Notes: generated from the letters alone by a model not told the origin. DNA of 64,000 nt from Synaphobranchus kaupii (GCA_029718625.1 CM056383.1:66092849-66156848); one strand, 5' to 3'; counted from the first letter of the stretch, positions 12,426-25,600 are shown. Numbers and translations: made by a program.

Positions 12426-13029
12426 ATAAAGGCTGCCAAAAACATGAGCAGCAATCAAATTGTCACAGCCACGAGCAGCCTTGAAATCGTCACCATTGTG
12501 GCGGTAAGGGAGAAGTCCCCGCTACAATGTTAAACTGCAGCGCATGCCACAAAAACGACTGTAAAGTTTGTTAATAGGCACCACGCTGACTATGTAACAT
12601 TTTGCAATGACTCGTCAGTTTCCCACTGCGTCCCATTGACGATATTTCTTTTGACAATCCTCAGACCATAATACAGACATATTTAAAAATATCCAATTTT
12701 TTTAATGGGATATTTTACAAATTTATGACCTGGCGGAGCTTAAATCCCTCCCTGTGGTCACTCTCTCTATCCCCATCACCCACTGTCCACTGCCTACGTT
12801 CTCCCCCACAGTCCACTAGGGGTAAATTTTTTTTTGTATAAATTTAATTAAGGAATTAGCACTGTCCCATGCAGCTACACTTATGCCCCACTGTTTCTCT
12901 GCTGCCAAAGCCGAAATGAGCACGAGTGTGGCCTTTCATTTTCCACACACATAGACAGAGCTCTCATTTGATGGAAGGAGCAGGGCTTTTTTTCCCCACA
13001 AGTGCTTAGTCACCGGTCCTGCTCTCCAT

Positions 13030-13290
13030 CTCCAGACAACCTGTGACCGTCGCAAACGCAATGAGTCACTCCGCTATCGCGAACCCTTCTCTCTCTCCTC
13101 TCCCTGGCTTCTCCGTCCTCGCCAATGACGAGCCAGGACATCTGCAGGACGGCGTTTCCCGGGAGCTCTCGCGTGCCTCGTTTGTCCTGTCCTCCTCCGC
13201 CGTCTGTCTGCGTTGTCTAAAATAGTTATGCGACCTCCTCCCTGCCAACGGCATAGGAGAAGCACGCATTGCTACGGGAGGGGAAACAGG
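13030..13290. promoter_or_regulatory. CpG-rich island, possible promoter or first exon
   Basis: Roughly 20 CpG dinucleotides fall in about 240 bp, in sequence otherwise poor in CpG. Open frames on both strands (13043-13225 plus; 13066-13269 minus) lack any recognised family. A donor-like AACAGGTGCGCC lies at about 13286-13297. CpG density and the second island 0.6 kb upstream would fit an unmethylated promoter region. No TATA box or initiator was identified. Confidence 0.35.
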
Positions 13291-13299
13291 TGCGCCTTA

Positions 13300-14985
13300 C
13301 CTGCCTGCTGAACAGCTTGTCACATTGTATTTATTTAACAGCTCCACAATCTCTACTGTATTTCTGTCATACTCTATGACCATTTATAGATAATCTTAAT
13401 TTCCTTTTTGCCAAACATTCTAGCTGTCCTCTTGTATCTTTCTTGGATAATATTTTTGTTAAAGCTTTTCAGCATTATGTCTGTAGGTAGTACCACTTTT
13501 TTTGTCATTTCAGTAAATGTGTCAAAATCGTAAAATATCAAATTTAATAATAATAATAATAGTAGTAATAATAATTATATGTTTTTAGCTTTGGATCGAT
13601 TTAACTTTGGATGTTACATCCAAAGATTTTTTTAAAAGAATAAAAGTTCTGTAATCAGGAGTATATACACAGTTTATTTATTGCTTGATGGAATTTCTAT
13701 TTTGGTAATGAGCAGAATATTCTACCTTAATATGATAATTAACTGGAATGAAATCTGTATCCCCACTGCCACCCTTACCGAAGCGTAGACTACTCAGACA
13801 AATAATTCACTGTCTGCACGAAAACAAAATTACTTACTTAACTGCTTTTTCACATGTTTGCATTCCTTTATTTTTAATATTTTTGATCAGAATGATCTCT
13901 TTCCTTTCGTTGATATAAACAAGGTACCACAAAGAAGCAGCCATATTCTAATTAAGTGAATATTATACACACACTTGGGGATTGCAAATACATGTCTACA
14001 GACTCTCTGCAGCTGGAATTATTTACTTCTGCATCACATGGAGCCCCAAAGGGAAGGTTACATCAGTCTTCTGCATGAGTGGAGTAAAGCTGCTTTCTCA
14101 TCTCAGATACTATAGACAATTCACCCACGTTTAATGTTTTCAACTATAGTAGGAAAATCATTCCATGAACAAAAATAGCCTAGCACCACTGTATATGTAC
14201 GTAGATTAAATTCTGACAAAATATTGATGACAAATGACATAGGTTGTATAATAATTTGAATAGTTTGAAAACAATCCTACATTTTCACCACCCTATACTT
14301 TGTACTAACACCCTCCCATCTTTTCATTGCAGTTAGCTTGATTGAACACTGAATGATGCATTTTGCATCCTGTTACTCCAGGATCAAACGGTATTCTCCG
14401 AAGCAGAAAGTTTGGACTCTATTCCAGACTTTGATATTGTATTCTTTTGAACAAGTTGGACTGCATCAGTCAACTAGTAAACATTTCTGTAGCACCAACA
14501 GAGAAGCTCTGTTTATGTGGATCATAAATATCAAAGCAGTATCAGTACAGGTTGGGGTGTGTTTATGCTCCTATGGATACTAGGAACCATTATTACTCTT
14601 CCTCTCTCATCTACACAGCTGGGAACAATTTCTTCCCAATGTACATTCTATGACTTTTTCAGTCTCAAAAAGCCTGCTGTGTTGTGTGACCCTGTGTCAC
14701 CTCGCTTGGTCTTCAGAAACCGTGCATTAGGACTGTTGTGCAGAGTCTTTTAACTAGGACAGAGTGCAGGATGGTGTCCTAGGTTACCTCACAAGGCTGT
14801 CAAAATCCCCAAGTGCTCCTCATAACTGGTTATCAACCAAGATATCAACCAATAATTTACCAACGGCAGATGTGACCTATTTGTACAGGGCACAAGCTTC
14901 TGCAACAATGTCATTACAACCCTCTCTGATTTACAACGGAGAGCAGTTCTCCAGCTCTTTGAGGCAAAAGGGCAATAAACCCTGG
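13300..14985. other. Non-coding DNA with no recognised gene
   Basis: AT-rich at first, with a short (AAT)n run at 13550-13575. The frames at 14353-14753 and 14764-15159 overlap each other and resemble no family; the last runs into the tail of the LINE that follows. Confidence 0.45.
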
Positions 14986-14989
14986 TTTA

Positions 14990-15568
14990 CTCTGAATTTT
15001 TTATTTTTTTATTTTTTTATTTATTTCGGCATGTATATAATCACATTTCATCACATTTCTGAAATATGCCTTGAACAAATACAGTACCTGCCGAAAAGGG
15101 ATACGGGAAAAAAGCAGACTGCTTATCAAAGTCCCACCCCAATTCCCTCACAATTTTAAATGTTCATATTGTACATTTGATTAAAACAGATTCTTTAGTA
15201 TCACAACAGCATAGCTGAATTTTCTTTATAGCGAAACTGATCGAGAAAGAAAAAAATACGCTAAAGTAAAACAAACCAATTATTAAAATCCAAAATAAGT
15301 CGGTTTTAAATGTACATGTCATACATTAGTCAAAACAATTTGTTTCATTTCAACGGCAGACAGTCCCAAATATTGTTCAGATAATGTCCAAAATAAATGT
15401 GTCCGTTTCTTCGTTTTTATGATGCTCTGTTGTCCCCTGTAAATTCAGTGCATTATGCCTGATTAGGTATGAGTGCCAATCTCGGAGTTCATTACCCATC
15501 ACTATTTTCTGCACTGTCCTTTTTGGACATCGTGACCTTGTTTTCATTTCCTGACAACCCCCTAATGT
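14990..15568 (-). mobile_element. 3' UTR of the LINE at 15569-16540
   Basis: Read on the minus strand, this follows the stop of the reverse-transcriptase frame. It holds a stretch with CCGAAAAGGGATACGGGAAA-like sequence (plus-strand copy at about 15095), a composition I associate with 3' regions of fish LINEs. The end near 14990 is A/T-only. The boundary is approximate. Confidence 0.5.
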
Positions 15569-16540
15569 TTATACTTGATAATTTTCTACCATCTTGCATC
15601 TTATCTTACACTTGAACGTCTTTAAGTTTGTAGACATTTTAATCTCATCCTGTAAACTGTTCCAAAGCTTAACCCCCACAATGGATAATGAATGACCTCT
15701 GAGTGTTGACTTTATAGATTTTTGTTTATAAATCATATTTCCTCTTAGGTTATGTATGTCATCTCTCTTTAGAAACAGTTTCTGTATATTTACGGGTAAG
15801 AGATTTTTGGAGGCTAAGAATAATATTTGTACGGTATTATATTTAATTATATCCTGCCACTTGAGAAACTTTGCCTTAATAAACAAATCATTTGTGTGGT
15901 CTCTATATGGGACACAATATACTACTCTCATTGCCCTTTTTTGGAGTTTGAACAGCGGCTCTGTAGTGTCTTTATAAGTGTGTCCCCACACTTCAACACA
16001 GTAGTGAAGGTGAGGTGTTATGAGTGCCGAGTAAATTGTCTTAAGTGAATGTTGATTGAGTAGTTTCTGCATTTTCCACAAAATAGACACGCTTTTGGCC
16101 AATTTACATTGAACTAGCTTCACATGTGGTTTCCATGTCAGGAGGCTATCTACCGTAACCCCCAGAATCTTGTGTTCGTTCACTCGTTCAATGTTGATAC
16201 CATTGACCTTTAAGTTTATGTTTTCCTTCAGGCCTCTTTTCCCAAATAATATGAATTTTGTCTTTGAAAGGTTTAGTGATAGTTTATTAATATTAAACCA
16301 TGTGTGAAGCTTTGACATTTAATTGTTAACTGATGTGACCATTTGATTAAGATCAATTCCAGAACAGAGGATGTTTGTGTCATCCGCGAATAAAATTAAT
16401 TTTAAAACGTCAGATACTTTGACTATGTCATTAATATATAATATAAATAACTTTGGCACAATGGGTTTTATTGTACAAATTTCACAGTCCCTAAAAAGGA
16501 GAGTGATATTTTTCCGTTTCCCAGCCTCAGTTACTGTCAT
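15569..16540 (-). pseudogene. Non-LTR retrotransposon reverse transcriptase, C-terminal half
   Basis: Two frames in the same register, 16540-16319 and 16318-15569, are separated by a single TAA at 16321-16319. The first contains LFILYINDI and the catalytic-loop motif LILFADDTN (the A-DD box of reverse transcriptase). The second continues WFNINKLSLNLSKTKFILFG, then the thumb-like HKILGVTVD, and a C-terminal part ending near LWNSLQDEIKM. In related LINEs this is one protein. The N-terminal endonuclease and the fingers are absent: the element is 5' truncated, and family A copy 2 starts 20 bp upstream. The sequence before LFILYINDI departs from the usual GPLLF, suggesting further decay. The clade is not resolved. 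It is a dead copy. Confidence 0.85.
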
Positions 16541-16561
16541 TTGAAATGCTTTTCACATACT

Positions 16562-18486
16562 GGGCTCTATCATGGCGATCTTGGCACTTGGTCTAAGCGC
16601 ATGGCGTAAAGTCCATTTAGGGCATGTCCAAGTCCACTTTTGCTATTTTAACGGCGTGTTTTTTGGGCGCTAAGCACGGCGCAGCGTGCAAGCTGGCTGA
16701 ACCCAGTCACTTCATTAATTATAGGTGTGTCTTGGGCGTGACATGCAATAAACCAATCAAAATGTCATATCCCATTCCCTTTAAAAGCCTGCTTTTCCAC
16801 CTCGGCGGATTGCTTATATGATGGCAAAACAGACATGCGCGTATAGGCTATATGGATCACTAGTAGCCTATGATAAATATTATTCGGACAAACCATTATG
16901 AGTTCCCTGTAATTTCCGACAGTGCTGTTATTTTACAAAATATATGCGGTTAAATTTTGTTAAAGGCACCTGCAACAGCTGAGAATAAGCTACCAATGGC
17001 TTCCGTCTCACCTTAGAAAATGCCAAATTAGCCTGCTTGTTTAACAAATTTTGTTTGATTATGCAATGAAGCAATGAACTCATGTTCAAGCTTCATCCGA
17101 AGTTCATTACCTGAATTCTAATTTTGATTAATAAAATAAATAACGTTATTTTGCCTTAATGATGACAATAAATACAATAAAGCTGTCAGGTTGGCAACCC
17201 ATAGGTTCACGCATATTTTCCCTTGTTTTATAATGTCCTGCTTATGGAAATGTGACCAACCTGTTTTACTGGTAGCGTAATGCTTTAAAACAATCCACTT
17301 TCCCAGGAAGACCGTTAAAAGTGTGATTTACAGCAGGGGAAACAGACCTGCTCCTGCAAAGCGCACATGCAGATAATGGTATTAAAATTAATTGTGAATT
17401 AATTGTAACGTGCTGAAAATTTGTTTTAGTTTATAATTAGACGCTTAGTTCTCTTTAAAATATTTTGTTCAGTTATGGAATAACAGGTGAAATCAGCTGA
17501 GTTTTTATAAGCTGAGGGTATGGAAACCTTGTCACTGTAATTTAAAAAATATGAAGGAGGAAGAATAGCTAAGGTTACAGTTAACATGGTGACATTTATC
17601 TCCGTTTTTTAACCATAGGCTATCGAAAAAAACCTTATGCACAGCGAATCCGCTGTAGCCTAGGCTATTTGAAAAACAATAAAAGCAATATTCACTGGAC
17701 AAGGTTTTGAACTTTTTTCAGTCACAAACCATTCTATTTACTTACAGGCTGTATTCCTAGATAAACAGAGCTGTATTGTAATGACATCTGAAGCGCAATT
17801 TCAAAACTCAAATGTCCGTCTATTGCAGTGCGCGAGTTTTCCATTGAATGACAATTCACGCATTAGGTGCAAATGACAATTCGCGCATTAGGCTTGATAT
17901 AGGAGTTATCAGCTCCTTTTTAATGGATAGCCATTGTCCCGTACCATCGCACATCGCCTGGATGTTGATGGAGTGGGCTGAGAACAATGTAATGTGGCAT
18001 CGTTTCCCTTCGCTAAGGGAAAGGTATGTGGACCTATGGAACCTTTTATTATTATGTATTTTTTATATAGCCTACACAATAATAATATTTCACATTGTGA
18101 TCTAGATATTTTCATCATGCTTGTGCGCGCCCCTGTGTGTAACAGACAGGAGGGTACGCACGTTGTGCACACGCCTATGCAGACGCACTTATATGCGCCG
18201 TTAAAATAACATGTAAACAACTGCGACATGACTTTAGACCAGATTTGTGGTGGTTCTAGCGCAAGCGCTTTCTGCTGGCTCAAGATAGCAATACGCCAAA
18301 AAGAATACTGGCCACTCCTCATCTTAAGACCAACACGCCCAGTTAACTTGTAATGGGCGCAAGAATACATGCTAGTTAAAGGACGTAAGCACTAGGCGTT
18401 ATAATGAACCTAGCGCCGGGTGTAAGATAGCAAAGACACTTGCGTTTGGGTTAGCGCCGCTTTGCGCCGGGTGTAAGATAGGGCCC
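16562..18486 (-). mobile_element. Non-autonomous DNA transposon, family A, copy 2
   Basis: The left end GGGCTCTATCATGGCGATC and the right end, whose reverse complement is GGGCCCTATCTTACACCCGG, match the two ends of the 7020-8505 copy in reverse. Subterminal blocks AATTAATAGGTGTGTCTTGGGC-like (about 16716-16740) and CTGGCTCAAGATAGCAATACG (about 18276) are shared. The interior, about 16860-18000, is unique to this copy and has no recognisable transposase; a short frame at 17848-18105 is not of a known family. The element may represent the fuller ancestral length. Flanking 8-mers do not match. Confidence 0.75.
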
Positions 18487-18916
18487 ATTGTGCCCTCCGG
18501 GAGATCTGGCATTAGTAAACCATATTTGACTTGGATGTTCAATGCCTATTTTCCACATCCAGGTACATAACAGTCCCAAGTGGTTGCAAAGTCAGTTGAC
18601 TCAACTCAGTTGCTTACATTCATCAGCATCACTATTGACTTGACCGATGATAAAGCCCTTGAACATACAGTATCTCTCTTCCAGCACTTTAACCGCTGTT
18701 CATATCATCTGTAGGAACAAGGTACTCTAAGGGCTTCCTGCGTCAAGGTGCAAGTCTTGCAAAATCCCTCGTGCAAGATTTTGGTCGCCTGAACCCACCC
18801 CCGGAGGGGTAGAGCAAAGTGACACTTGCTTATCTGTCAGTGGCTTCTGAAAAAAACTCCTTAGTTCGCAAAAACACATTGTGTTGGAAACCAGGGCAGT
18901 ACGGCTGGCAGATATA
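18487..18916. other. Short unassigned stretch
   Basis: No gene or known repeat family is seen between family A copy 2 and the L2 tail. Confidence 0.5.
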
Positions 18917-19110
18917 TATTCAATTCAATTCTATTTGTATAGAACTTTTTACACAGGCATTGTCACGGAGGCTGAAAAACAGGAAATAGGAAAATTGGGT
19001 AGGCTGAAAAAAATAAAATTCTCAGGTGGAAAGACACAGACATCTCAGGAGGTACCCAGCAACAGAGGGGGAGCACATTCTCCTGCTAGCCCGCCCAGTA
19101 TCAGTCATTA
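18917..19110 (-). mobile_element. L2-like LINE 3' end
   Basis: It begins TTCAATTCAATTCTATTTGT, which on the minus strand is an ACAAATAGAATTGAATTGAA tail. A TATAGAACTTTTTACA block follows, as in the 3' ends at 58484 and 53690. About 190 bp of 3' untranslated sequence remain, more diverged than in the other two copies. Confidence 0.65.
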
Positions 19111-19391
19111 GATAGGCTAAATGGTAATAGGGAGGTAATGGGGAACCAATCAGAGCAAATAATCTTAATTTACATTCAATTTATAAAGTTGAATACTATG
19201 GCACTTATTCAAATAAATGTTATTATTAAATTATGAGAGGTTTTTAGATCATTATCTAGGATACCATTAAGAAACCCCAGGGGAGAGAACAGAAATGGAA
19301 ATGGTTTAGTAACTAGATAATTACAATGTTAGCTGCTGCACGTGTTGAAGCCTGTAATATGGGAAAGCCCCAGGGTGCTATGCCTAGATTA

Positions 19392-19533
19392 GACTAGAAC
19401 AGGGGTAGGCAACCGTGGTCCTGGGGTTCCAGAGATGTTCCTGGTTTTTGCTCATGAGGTCAAGCTCAGATAGAACAGATCCAGAAACATCTCTGCCACT
19501 CCAGGACCAGGGTTGCCTACCCGTGGACTAGAA
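19392..19533. mobile_element. hAT-type fold-back MITE with 8-bp target duplication
   Basis: The element is 19400-19525. Its arms are CAGGGGTAGGCAACCGTGG and, as reverse complement of the right end, CACGGGTAGGCAACCCTGG; the similarity extends about 45 bp on each side. It is bounded by a perfect direct repeat GACTAGAA at 19392-19399 and 19526-19533. The 8-bp duplication and the CAGGGGT terminus are hallmarks of hAT transposition. There is no coding capacity. The intact duplication shows a complete insertion. Confidence 0.9.
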
Positions 19534-19631
19534 GAAAAGTGAGTGTACACAATCATGAGAGTGATAGTATACCAACACAGTATAGAAGAGCAAGCCAGAG
19601 TGCTCACAGGGCAGGACAGTGAAACAGAACC

Positions 19632-19848
19632 ATTACATTACATTACAGGCATTTATCAGACGCTCTTACACAACTTTATTTTAGCATTTCTTTACATATT
19701 AGCCATTTCTACAGCTGAACATATACTGAAGCAATTCAGGTTAAGTACCTTGCTCAAGGGTACAACGGCAGTGTCCTACCTGGGAATTGAACCTGCAACC
19801 TTTCGGTTACAAGGCCAGTACCTTAACCATTATACTACACTGCCGCCC
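19632..19848 (-). mobile_element. Full-length tRNA-derived SINE with (TGTAA)n tail
   Basis: Read on the minus strand it starts GGCGGCAGTGTAGTATAATGG and runs through a tRNA-like head with an A-box-like region and a B box (GGTTGCAGGTTCAATTCCC). A body containing CCTTGAGCAAGGTACTTAACC follows, and then a 3' end AAGAGCGTCTGATAAATGCC with a TGTAATG repeat tail. Partial copies lie at 32541-32690 and 61465-61620. The tail matches that of the LINE at 42272 and 47151, which is the likely source of its replication machinery. Transcription would be by RNA polymerase III from the internal promoter; activity cannot be inferred. Confidence 0.9.
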
Positions 19849-22564
19849 CAGTTGAGCTCACCTATGATCCTGATCCATCCTTCCCACACGTCTTTAACTG
19901 TAGGATTGTTTTAAAATGTGACAGTTGAGCCGACATTTAAAAACAGAAAGTGTGTCCGATATGATTCCTTGCCTGAAATAATGTCCTTTTGAGATTGGAC
20001 AACATTAACAATGACAAGATGACAATAACAATGGCAACGTAACAATGATTGTAATGAACCATCAGGGCATTCTGTGGTTCCAGTAACACTGTCTGATTGG
20101 TAGGATAGCCTAACTACGTACACTGTTTTACAAGCACTGATCTTGCAATGTGGACCTGATTGTCCACAGTTGCCACAATATAGGCTATTTTGTGCTCGTG
20201 CTGTACATACATTTTCATCATTTTGAGTGTTCTGCTTTCTGGCATGTTTGTGTATTTCAAATTAAAGTAGATGTGTGCAACAAGTTCTCCTTTCAATATA
20301 ATATTTTCCTGTTTTTTTAATGATAAACATCTATAGGTGGAGACAGGTTCAGCATATTCATTAATATCACCCTGATTTAACTTAAATTATATTATTTTAC
20401 ATAAATATTTTTAGAGAGGCCGCTATACAGTTGGGGTACTTGAGAATGTTCAATGACATTGATGCCTCTGATTTTTTAGGGAGAATTGTGGGATCATTGT
20501 ATTTCCATATATAGATATTAGCACTTTCTGATCTTGATTGGATAGATCGACAGGCTAGAAAAGTGGCAACTGCATTCTAGATATGTTCTAGCCTATTATT
20601 ACTAGTCTTGTGTATGGAAGGAAACTGGCTGAGACCGACACTCATTTGAATAAAGGACTATTCTCAGTGCATGTGTCTCTGCTTGTTCCATTTGATTGCA
20701 AATTGGGGAGTTGGGCGACGCAGAGCTACTACTATAACAGACTTACAAAAAGTTCCTGGGCATATGTCTTAAGGAGGTATAATTCAGTATGAGTAATGCT
20801 TGGCTTCCTATCTGCTATATTTGCTATATAATGGGTCTGCTGCTCGGGATTCAGACTCACCTGTGCTGCCAAAAGCGACTCACACCCCCAGACAATAATG
20901 GTAATATAGCCTCAAACACCCTGTCCAGCGGCAAACTAGTAAAGGGCCTATCTGGGTCTTGATTTAAGACACCGAAGTGTTATACTTCAAGTATCCTTGG
21001 GATTCTAATTAAAGGTATATCAGAATCTGATTAAAATACACACCACATATACCCAATTATATTACTGAATAGCTTGTCCACCAATTAGGTTTATACAGTT
21101 GAATACTAGGGTACTTATTTCAAATAAATGTCATTATCTGATTATGAGATGTATTAAGATAATTATCTGGGATACAATTAAGTGTAATTTGCCGTGGATG
21201 TGATATTCTGTGAAATAATGACTAGCAAGGATGACAATTATATATAGTTTTCTTTGTCATACAAACTTATTTTTAGCACTTTAATTAGTAGGTTATAGAA
21301 ACTGTTAGGCTATGATGTCTGTCTTACATTAAATTTGCCTTGTGGTTATGCCAAGTTAAGAAAGAAGTCTATCAACGGGACTGATTATGTTATAGCGAAG
21401 TTGGAGCTATAATAACTTCATCCCAATTAGAAAGTGTGGCTGTGTTTAATATTCACATTCCACTCTTAGAAAGTAGATTTTATTCCACATCCCTCCATTT
21501 CATTAATTTGTTCTTACCTTTAAGCACAGCTCTTAGTAATAGTTTGCTCCCCACAAAATGTAAGGCTTTGTGTCAGTGTTATCACTCTCCTTTATACAGT
21601 AGTTGTATCTCTTTCACACGTTTATTAAAAATAAAAACCAGATTCACTTAACCCCTGTGTTTGATTTGGGTAAAATTGACCCGTTTAAAATGTTTAATGA
21701 AAGAGGAATGACACGAGAGATGTATTTCATAACCAGTTCATCATCTGGATTTGCTTTGTGTCTTTTTGCCTATATGGTTTATATGATTATAATAAGATAA
21801 AGAATAATAGAGAATGTCAGTTCAAAACAATAAATACAAAATAATGTACTGCATGACAACCTTGTTTCAGATAATTTACGATTTTTCATATAAATCACAT
21901 TTTTATCACAAATGAATGACACTTCCTTTGTTAAATGTGATCTAGCAGAGGTGAATGGTAGCCATTAATCATATATATTGTTTACATTTTTAGAATTGTC
22001 ATAAAGATAATATACGAGTATTTTTACATACATTTTATTATAAATCCCAATAATATCCTCAGTATATTTGTCCCAACAGTTTCCTCGATGTTAGTAAGTA
22101 ACAAAACAAGGGTTAAAAACTGATTTGCACAACAGAGGAAAGTGCTGTGTGTAATCAGGTCTACAGACACAGTGGCATGGTCTATAATAGGAAGACCCTA
22201 TATCACAACATCATGTAAGCCAAATTGTGTAACATTGAAAATGTGCTATGTGATTTCATGTTACGCAGAGTCCCTAACATAGGGGTTATATTACAACCAG
22301 ACATCCTTCAAATTACTCATACATAATTTGGCAAATGACGAGTACAGGTCTTGCACATTATGCTGCGTATATATCCTTAAGCACCCTGTATACTCCCTTA
22401 AAGACCAGAGTTCAGACAACTGTGCAGATTCAAGTGTATATGTAAGTTCAATTATTGAATGAGGGCGGTCTCATTTTTTTCTTTGCACCCCTTGCTGCTG
22501 CCACAGTATGACCCATGTAATGTAAAATTGTGATACAGTAATGGCCTGAACATAAACTGTATTC
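19849..22564. other. Non-coding DNA with no gene seen
   Basis: AT-rich sequence without recognisable coding or repeat families. Short frames (for example 19911-20123 minus and 21436-21651 plus) have no recognisable domain. Confidence 0.5.
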
Positions 22565-22715
22565 ATGGTGGTGCAGTGGACAGCACTGTCGCCTCACAGC
22601 AAGAAGGTCCCAAGGTCCGAAGCCTGGGTGGAGTTTGCATGCTCTCCCTGTGTCCACATGGGTTTCCTCCAGTTTCCCTCCCGCAATCCAAAAGACATGC
22701 AGGCGAGGCTACTTA
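22565..22715 (+). mobile_element. DANA/Mermaid-like tRNA-derived SINE, 5' part
   Basis: It begins ATGGTGGTGCAGTGGACAGC, then TGTCGCCTCACAGCAAGAAGG, then TGGAGTTTGCATGCTCTCCC and GTTTCCTCCAGTTTCC, ending AAAGACATGCAGGCGAGG. This order is that of a tRNA-derived SINE widespread in fish. The B box region is worn (AAGGTCCGAAGCCTGG). A longer copy in the opposite direction lies at 43888-44165. The 3' body is missing here. Confidence 0.8.
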
Positions 22716-22899
22716 ACAGGGCGTTGCTGTAAAGGAGCATGCATGCTCAGTCAACCTACCCCGTATAAATAAATCATAATAAATATATAAGCAAATATGT
22801 GCTTCTCTTCTGTCAATTGTACTTACTGAGTCCAATTTAATTGTGTGTAATTATTGAACCCCACCCCCCTTAATCTAGACAATTTAACAAATTTTTTGA

Positions 22900-23380
22900 T
22901 GAATTTTTTTATTCAGTAACATTTTTAATTCAGTACTTTGTAAATAGGCATTTGACAGTAATTGCAGCTCTTCTAGCCCATGCTTGTATGAGCTTTGTAT
23001 ATTTATATTTTAGAATTTTGGCCCATTCCTCCACATGCAAATTTGTTCCAAGTCTGCCTAGTTAGATAGAGAGCATTGCTGGACAACAAATTTCATGTCA
23101 GACCACAGATTTTCAACGGTATTTAAGTCTTTGGCCGGACCATTCCAGAATACTAATCTCCTTGTTTTTAAGACACTCCTTTGCTGGGTTTGTCATGTGC
23201 TTTGGGTAATCATCCTGCTGGAGCATGAATCTTTTCCCTAGGTGCAGATCTCTTGCAGACTGAAACAGGCTCTCCAACTGTATTTTGCGATCCATCTTGC
23301 CCTCGATAGTCACACATTTCTCAGTTCCTCCTGCTGAAAACTGACACCATACGGTCACTACCGGTAGGTCAGGATGATGT
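22900..23380 (-). pseudogene. Tc1/mariner-like transposase relic
   Basis: On the minus strand, 23358-23113 reads a fragment with MTVWCQFSAGG, then an MLQQDDYPKHM motif. This matches the QQDNDPKHT box that holds the second catalytic Asp of Tc1 transposases. A run-on with no frame continuity extends to about 22900. The first Asp and DNA-binding domain are not seen. It is unlike the copy at 31298-32270 in detail, so it belongs to another Tc1 subfamily. Inactive. Confidence 0.6.
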
Positions 23381-23399
23381 TACCTGGGTTTTGCCACTG

Positions 23400-25600
23400 T
23401 GTTTTGTTTATGGCAAACACAGCACTTTGCTTTCAGGAAAAAGGGCTCTGTTCTCGCCAGAAAACAAACATGGGAAAGATTTGTTCAGACGTTTTCATAT
23501 AGTGAAGTACGTTAAAAAAATTAGCCTTAAGATTAAGTTTTTTTTCACAAACCTAGCTCAGATTCTACAACTCTAATCGCCAAAGTAGATATAGCCATAT
23601 GTTTTTAAATAAACCTTTATAATTATACGATACCAGAAATTAATTAGCCATTGTCTTAACATGGGGCATTAAAATGGTAGCAACATAATGCCAATTAAAC
23701 GTTCCAATCTACCACCATTAAAGAACCGTCTCATGTGCGCAAGATTTCTCCCGAGCCCCATCAAATTTTACTCGCTCTCATAAAACAGCCACAGCAAAGA
23801 AACTGGCCGTACTACCTATTTTTAACCTAAAAGTCCAAAGCGAGTTTTGAATTTTATGGTATAATTTATGGTTTAATATTTTTATGAATGACGAAGTGTG
23901 GGCACATCAACTTGAGAGAGCAAGGTGGATATTTTGCTTAAAAGATATTTTGCCAAATCAGTGATCACCAGCAGTTCCACACATAGCAAACGGCAACAAC
24001 TGCTAACGTTAGCCAACTTAGCTAGCTAGTGACAAAGCAAGCAAGAAAGCAACTACTATCTATCTTACTAGCTAAATAATTACAAACTTCTTTTTTTTTA
24101 ATGTTAGCTCCTAACATTACTCCTTTTCAGACATGTCCACAATATTATCAGTAATGAAGCGTTGAGTCTGGACATGACCGCTCCAGATAGATTAGGTAAG
24201 GCAGGATGTCTACCCAAAGCAAGTAATGCTGGACAATTAATCTTAACGTTATGTTAATTCATCTTTAAAATAGCCAGATATTTTTCTGAATAATAGTTTT
24301 GGCAGAGATGTAAATACTACCAACACAACACAGTTGAATAGTGATAGCTTTAAGATAACTTGCGATGACATTTTTAACCAATATAGTTCAGTTATATGAT
24401 TGCAGCTAATGTTAACAATGGAAGAATGGTTTATCAGCAAAAAAATTAATCAAGGCTGTAGTGATATTGTCCTGGTCTCAGCGTTGTTGCTAAAATTGAC
24501 AAAACCTGAATTGGAACAATGCTAACAACTGTATCTTGCCATTGGATTTAATTGCCCCCAGCTAACTTTTCTTTAAATAACCACCTAAAAAACCCTCAAA
24601 TAGGGTTTAACAACAGCAAGTGTCGTTGTTGGAAACGAAAATGCACATATGATTATCAAATGCAAAAGTATGATATTTTCGCTCAAATTACTGTGTATGA
24701 TTATGTCGTTTCAGCCTCTGCTTAGATTTAAATTATGAACGTCCGGTAAGAGAGCCAGTAACTTTTAGTATCACTCCGTGCGAGAGTGTCACGGCAAGCT
24801 GCTTATTGTTTTCTTCTTCTATGGTAAGCTTGTTGTGTTTATGAAGTGAAGGCCCCCTCCCATGTAACTCTTGCACGAGCCACCTAGGAACAGCACACTG
24901 CTACACAAAGTAGGTCTACCGCTGACAAAAAATGTTTTCGACAACTGGCAACTTTTCCATACGCTCTTTCAGCACGTCAAATTTATACTACATACCATCG
25001 AACTAAACCTTTGCTTATTTAACAATTTCAGTGGATTTAGGCGGTTATTTAAACAAAAGTTAGCCGGGGGGCAATTTAATCCAATGGCAATATGCTAGTT
25101 GTTAGCATTGTTCTGCAGTGAGGTTTGGTCCGTTTTGTTCAGAACAAATTAAGTTCAACACTCAATTAGAATTCTATATGTCAGTAGAGCCCACCTTAGT
25201 TAATTGACGTAGACACGACAATGGTTTGGAAAAATTACTTGTTTTATTGGCTACAATTATGAATAACAGAAACAATACTTTCTATAATATGAGGGATAAT
25301 ATTCTATGACTTAATCTTAATCAGAGGAAATTATAATTACGTGATGGCTAAATATAGAAACTAACAGTCCATTAACGAGGGTTAGTTTGTGTTATGGGTT
25401 AGTGATAGGCTAAACTATATTTTGTGGTTACCTCGTCTCATAAAGATAACAGTGCAAAACTATAAGGTTAGGGAAATTGGCTATTCCGACCAAAACACGC
25501 ATAGCAAAACAAAACAACAATAGGAACCAGCAGTAAAATGACCTCAACTGGGTATTACAAGTTTTATGCTAGCCTATCAATTGATGTCGGTGCTAAATAA
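23400..25600. other. Non-coding DNA with no gene seen
   Basis: AT-rich, with GCTAGCTAG-type runs near 24010-24070. Short frames have no recognised domain. Confidence 0.5.
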
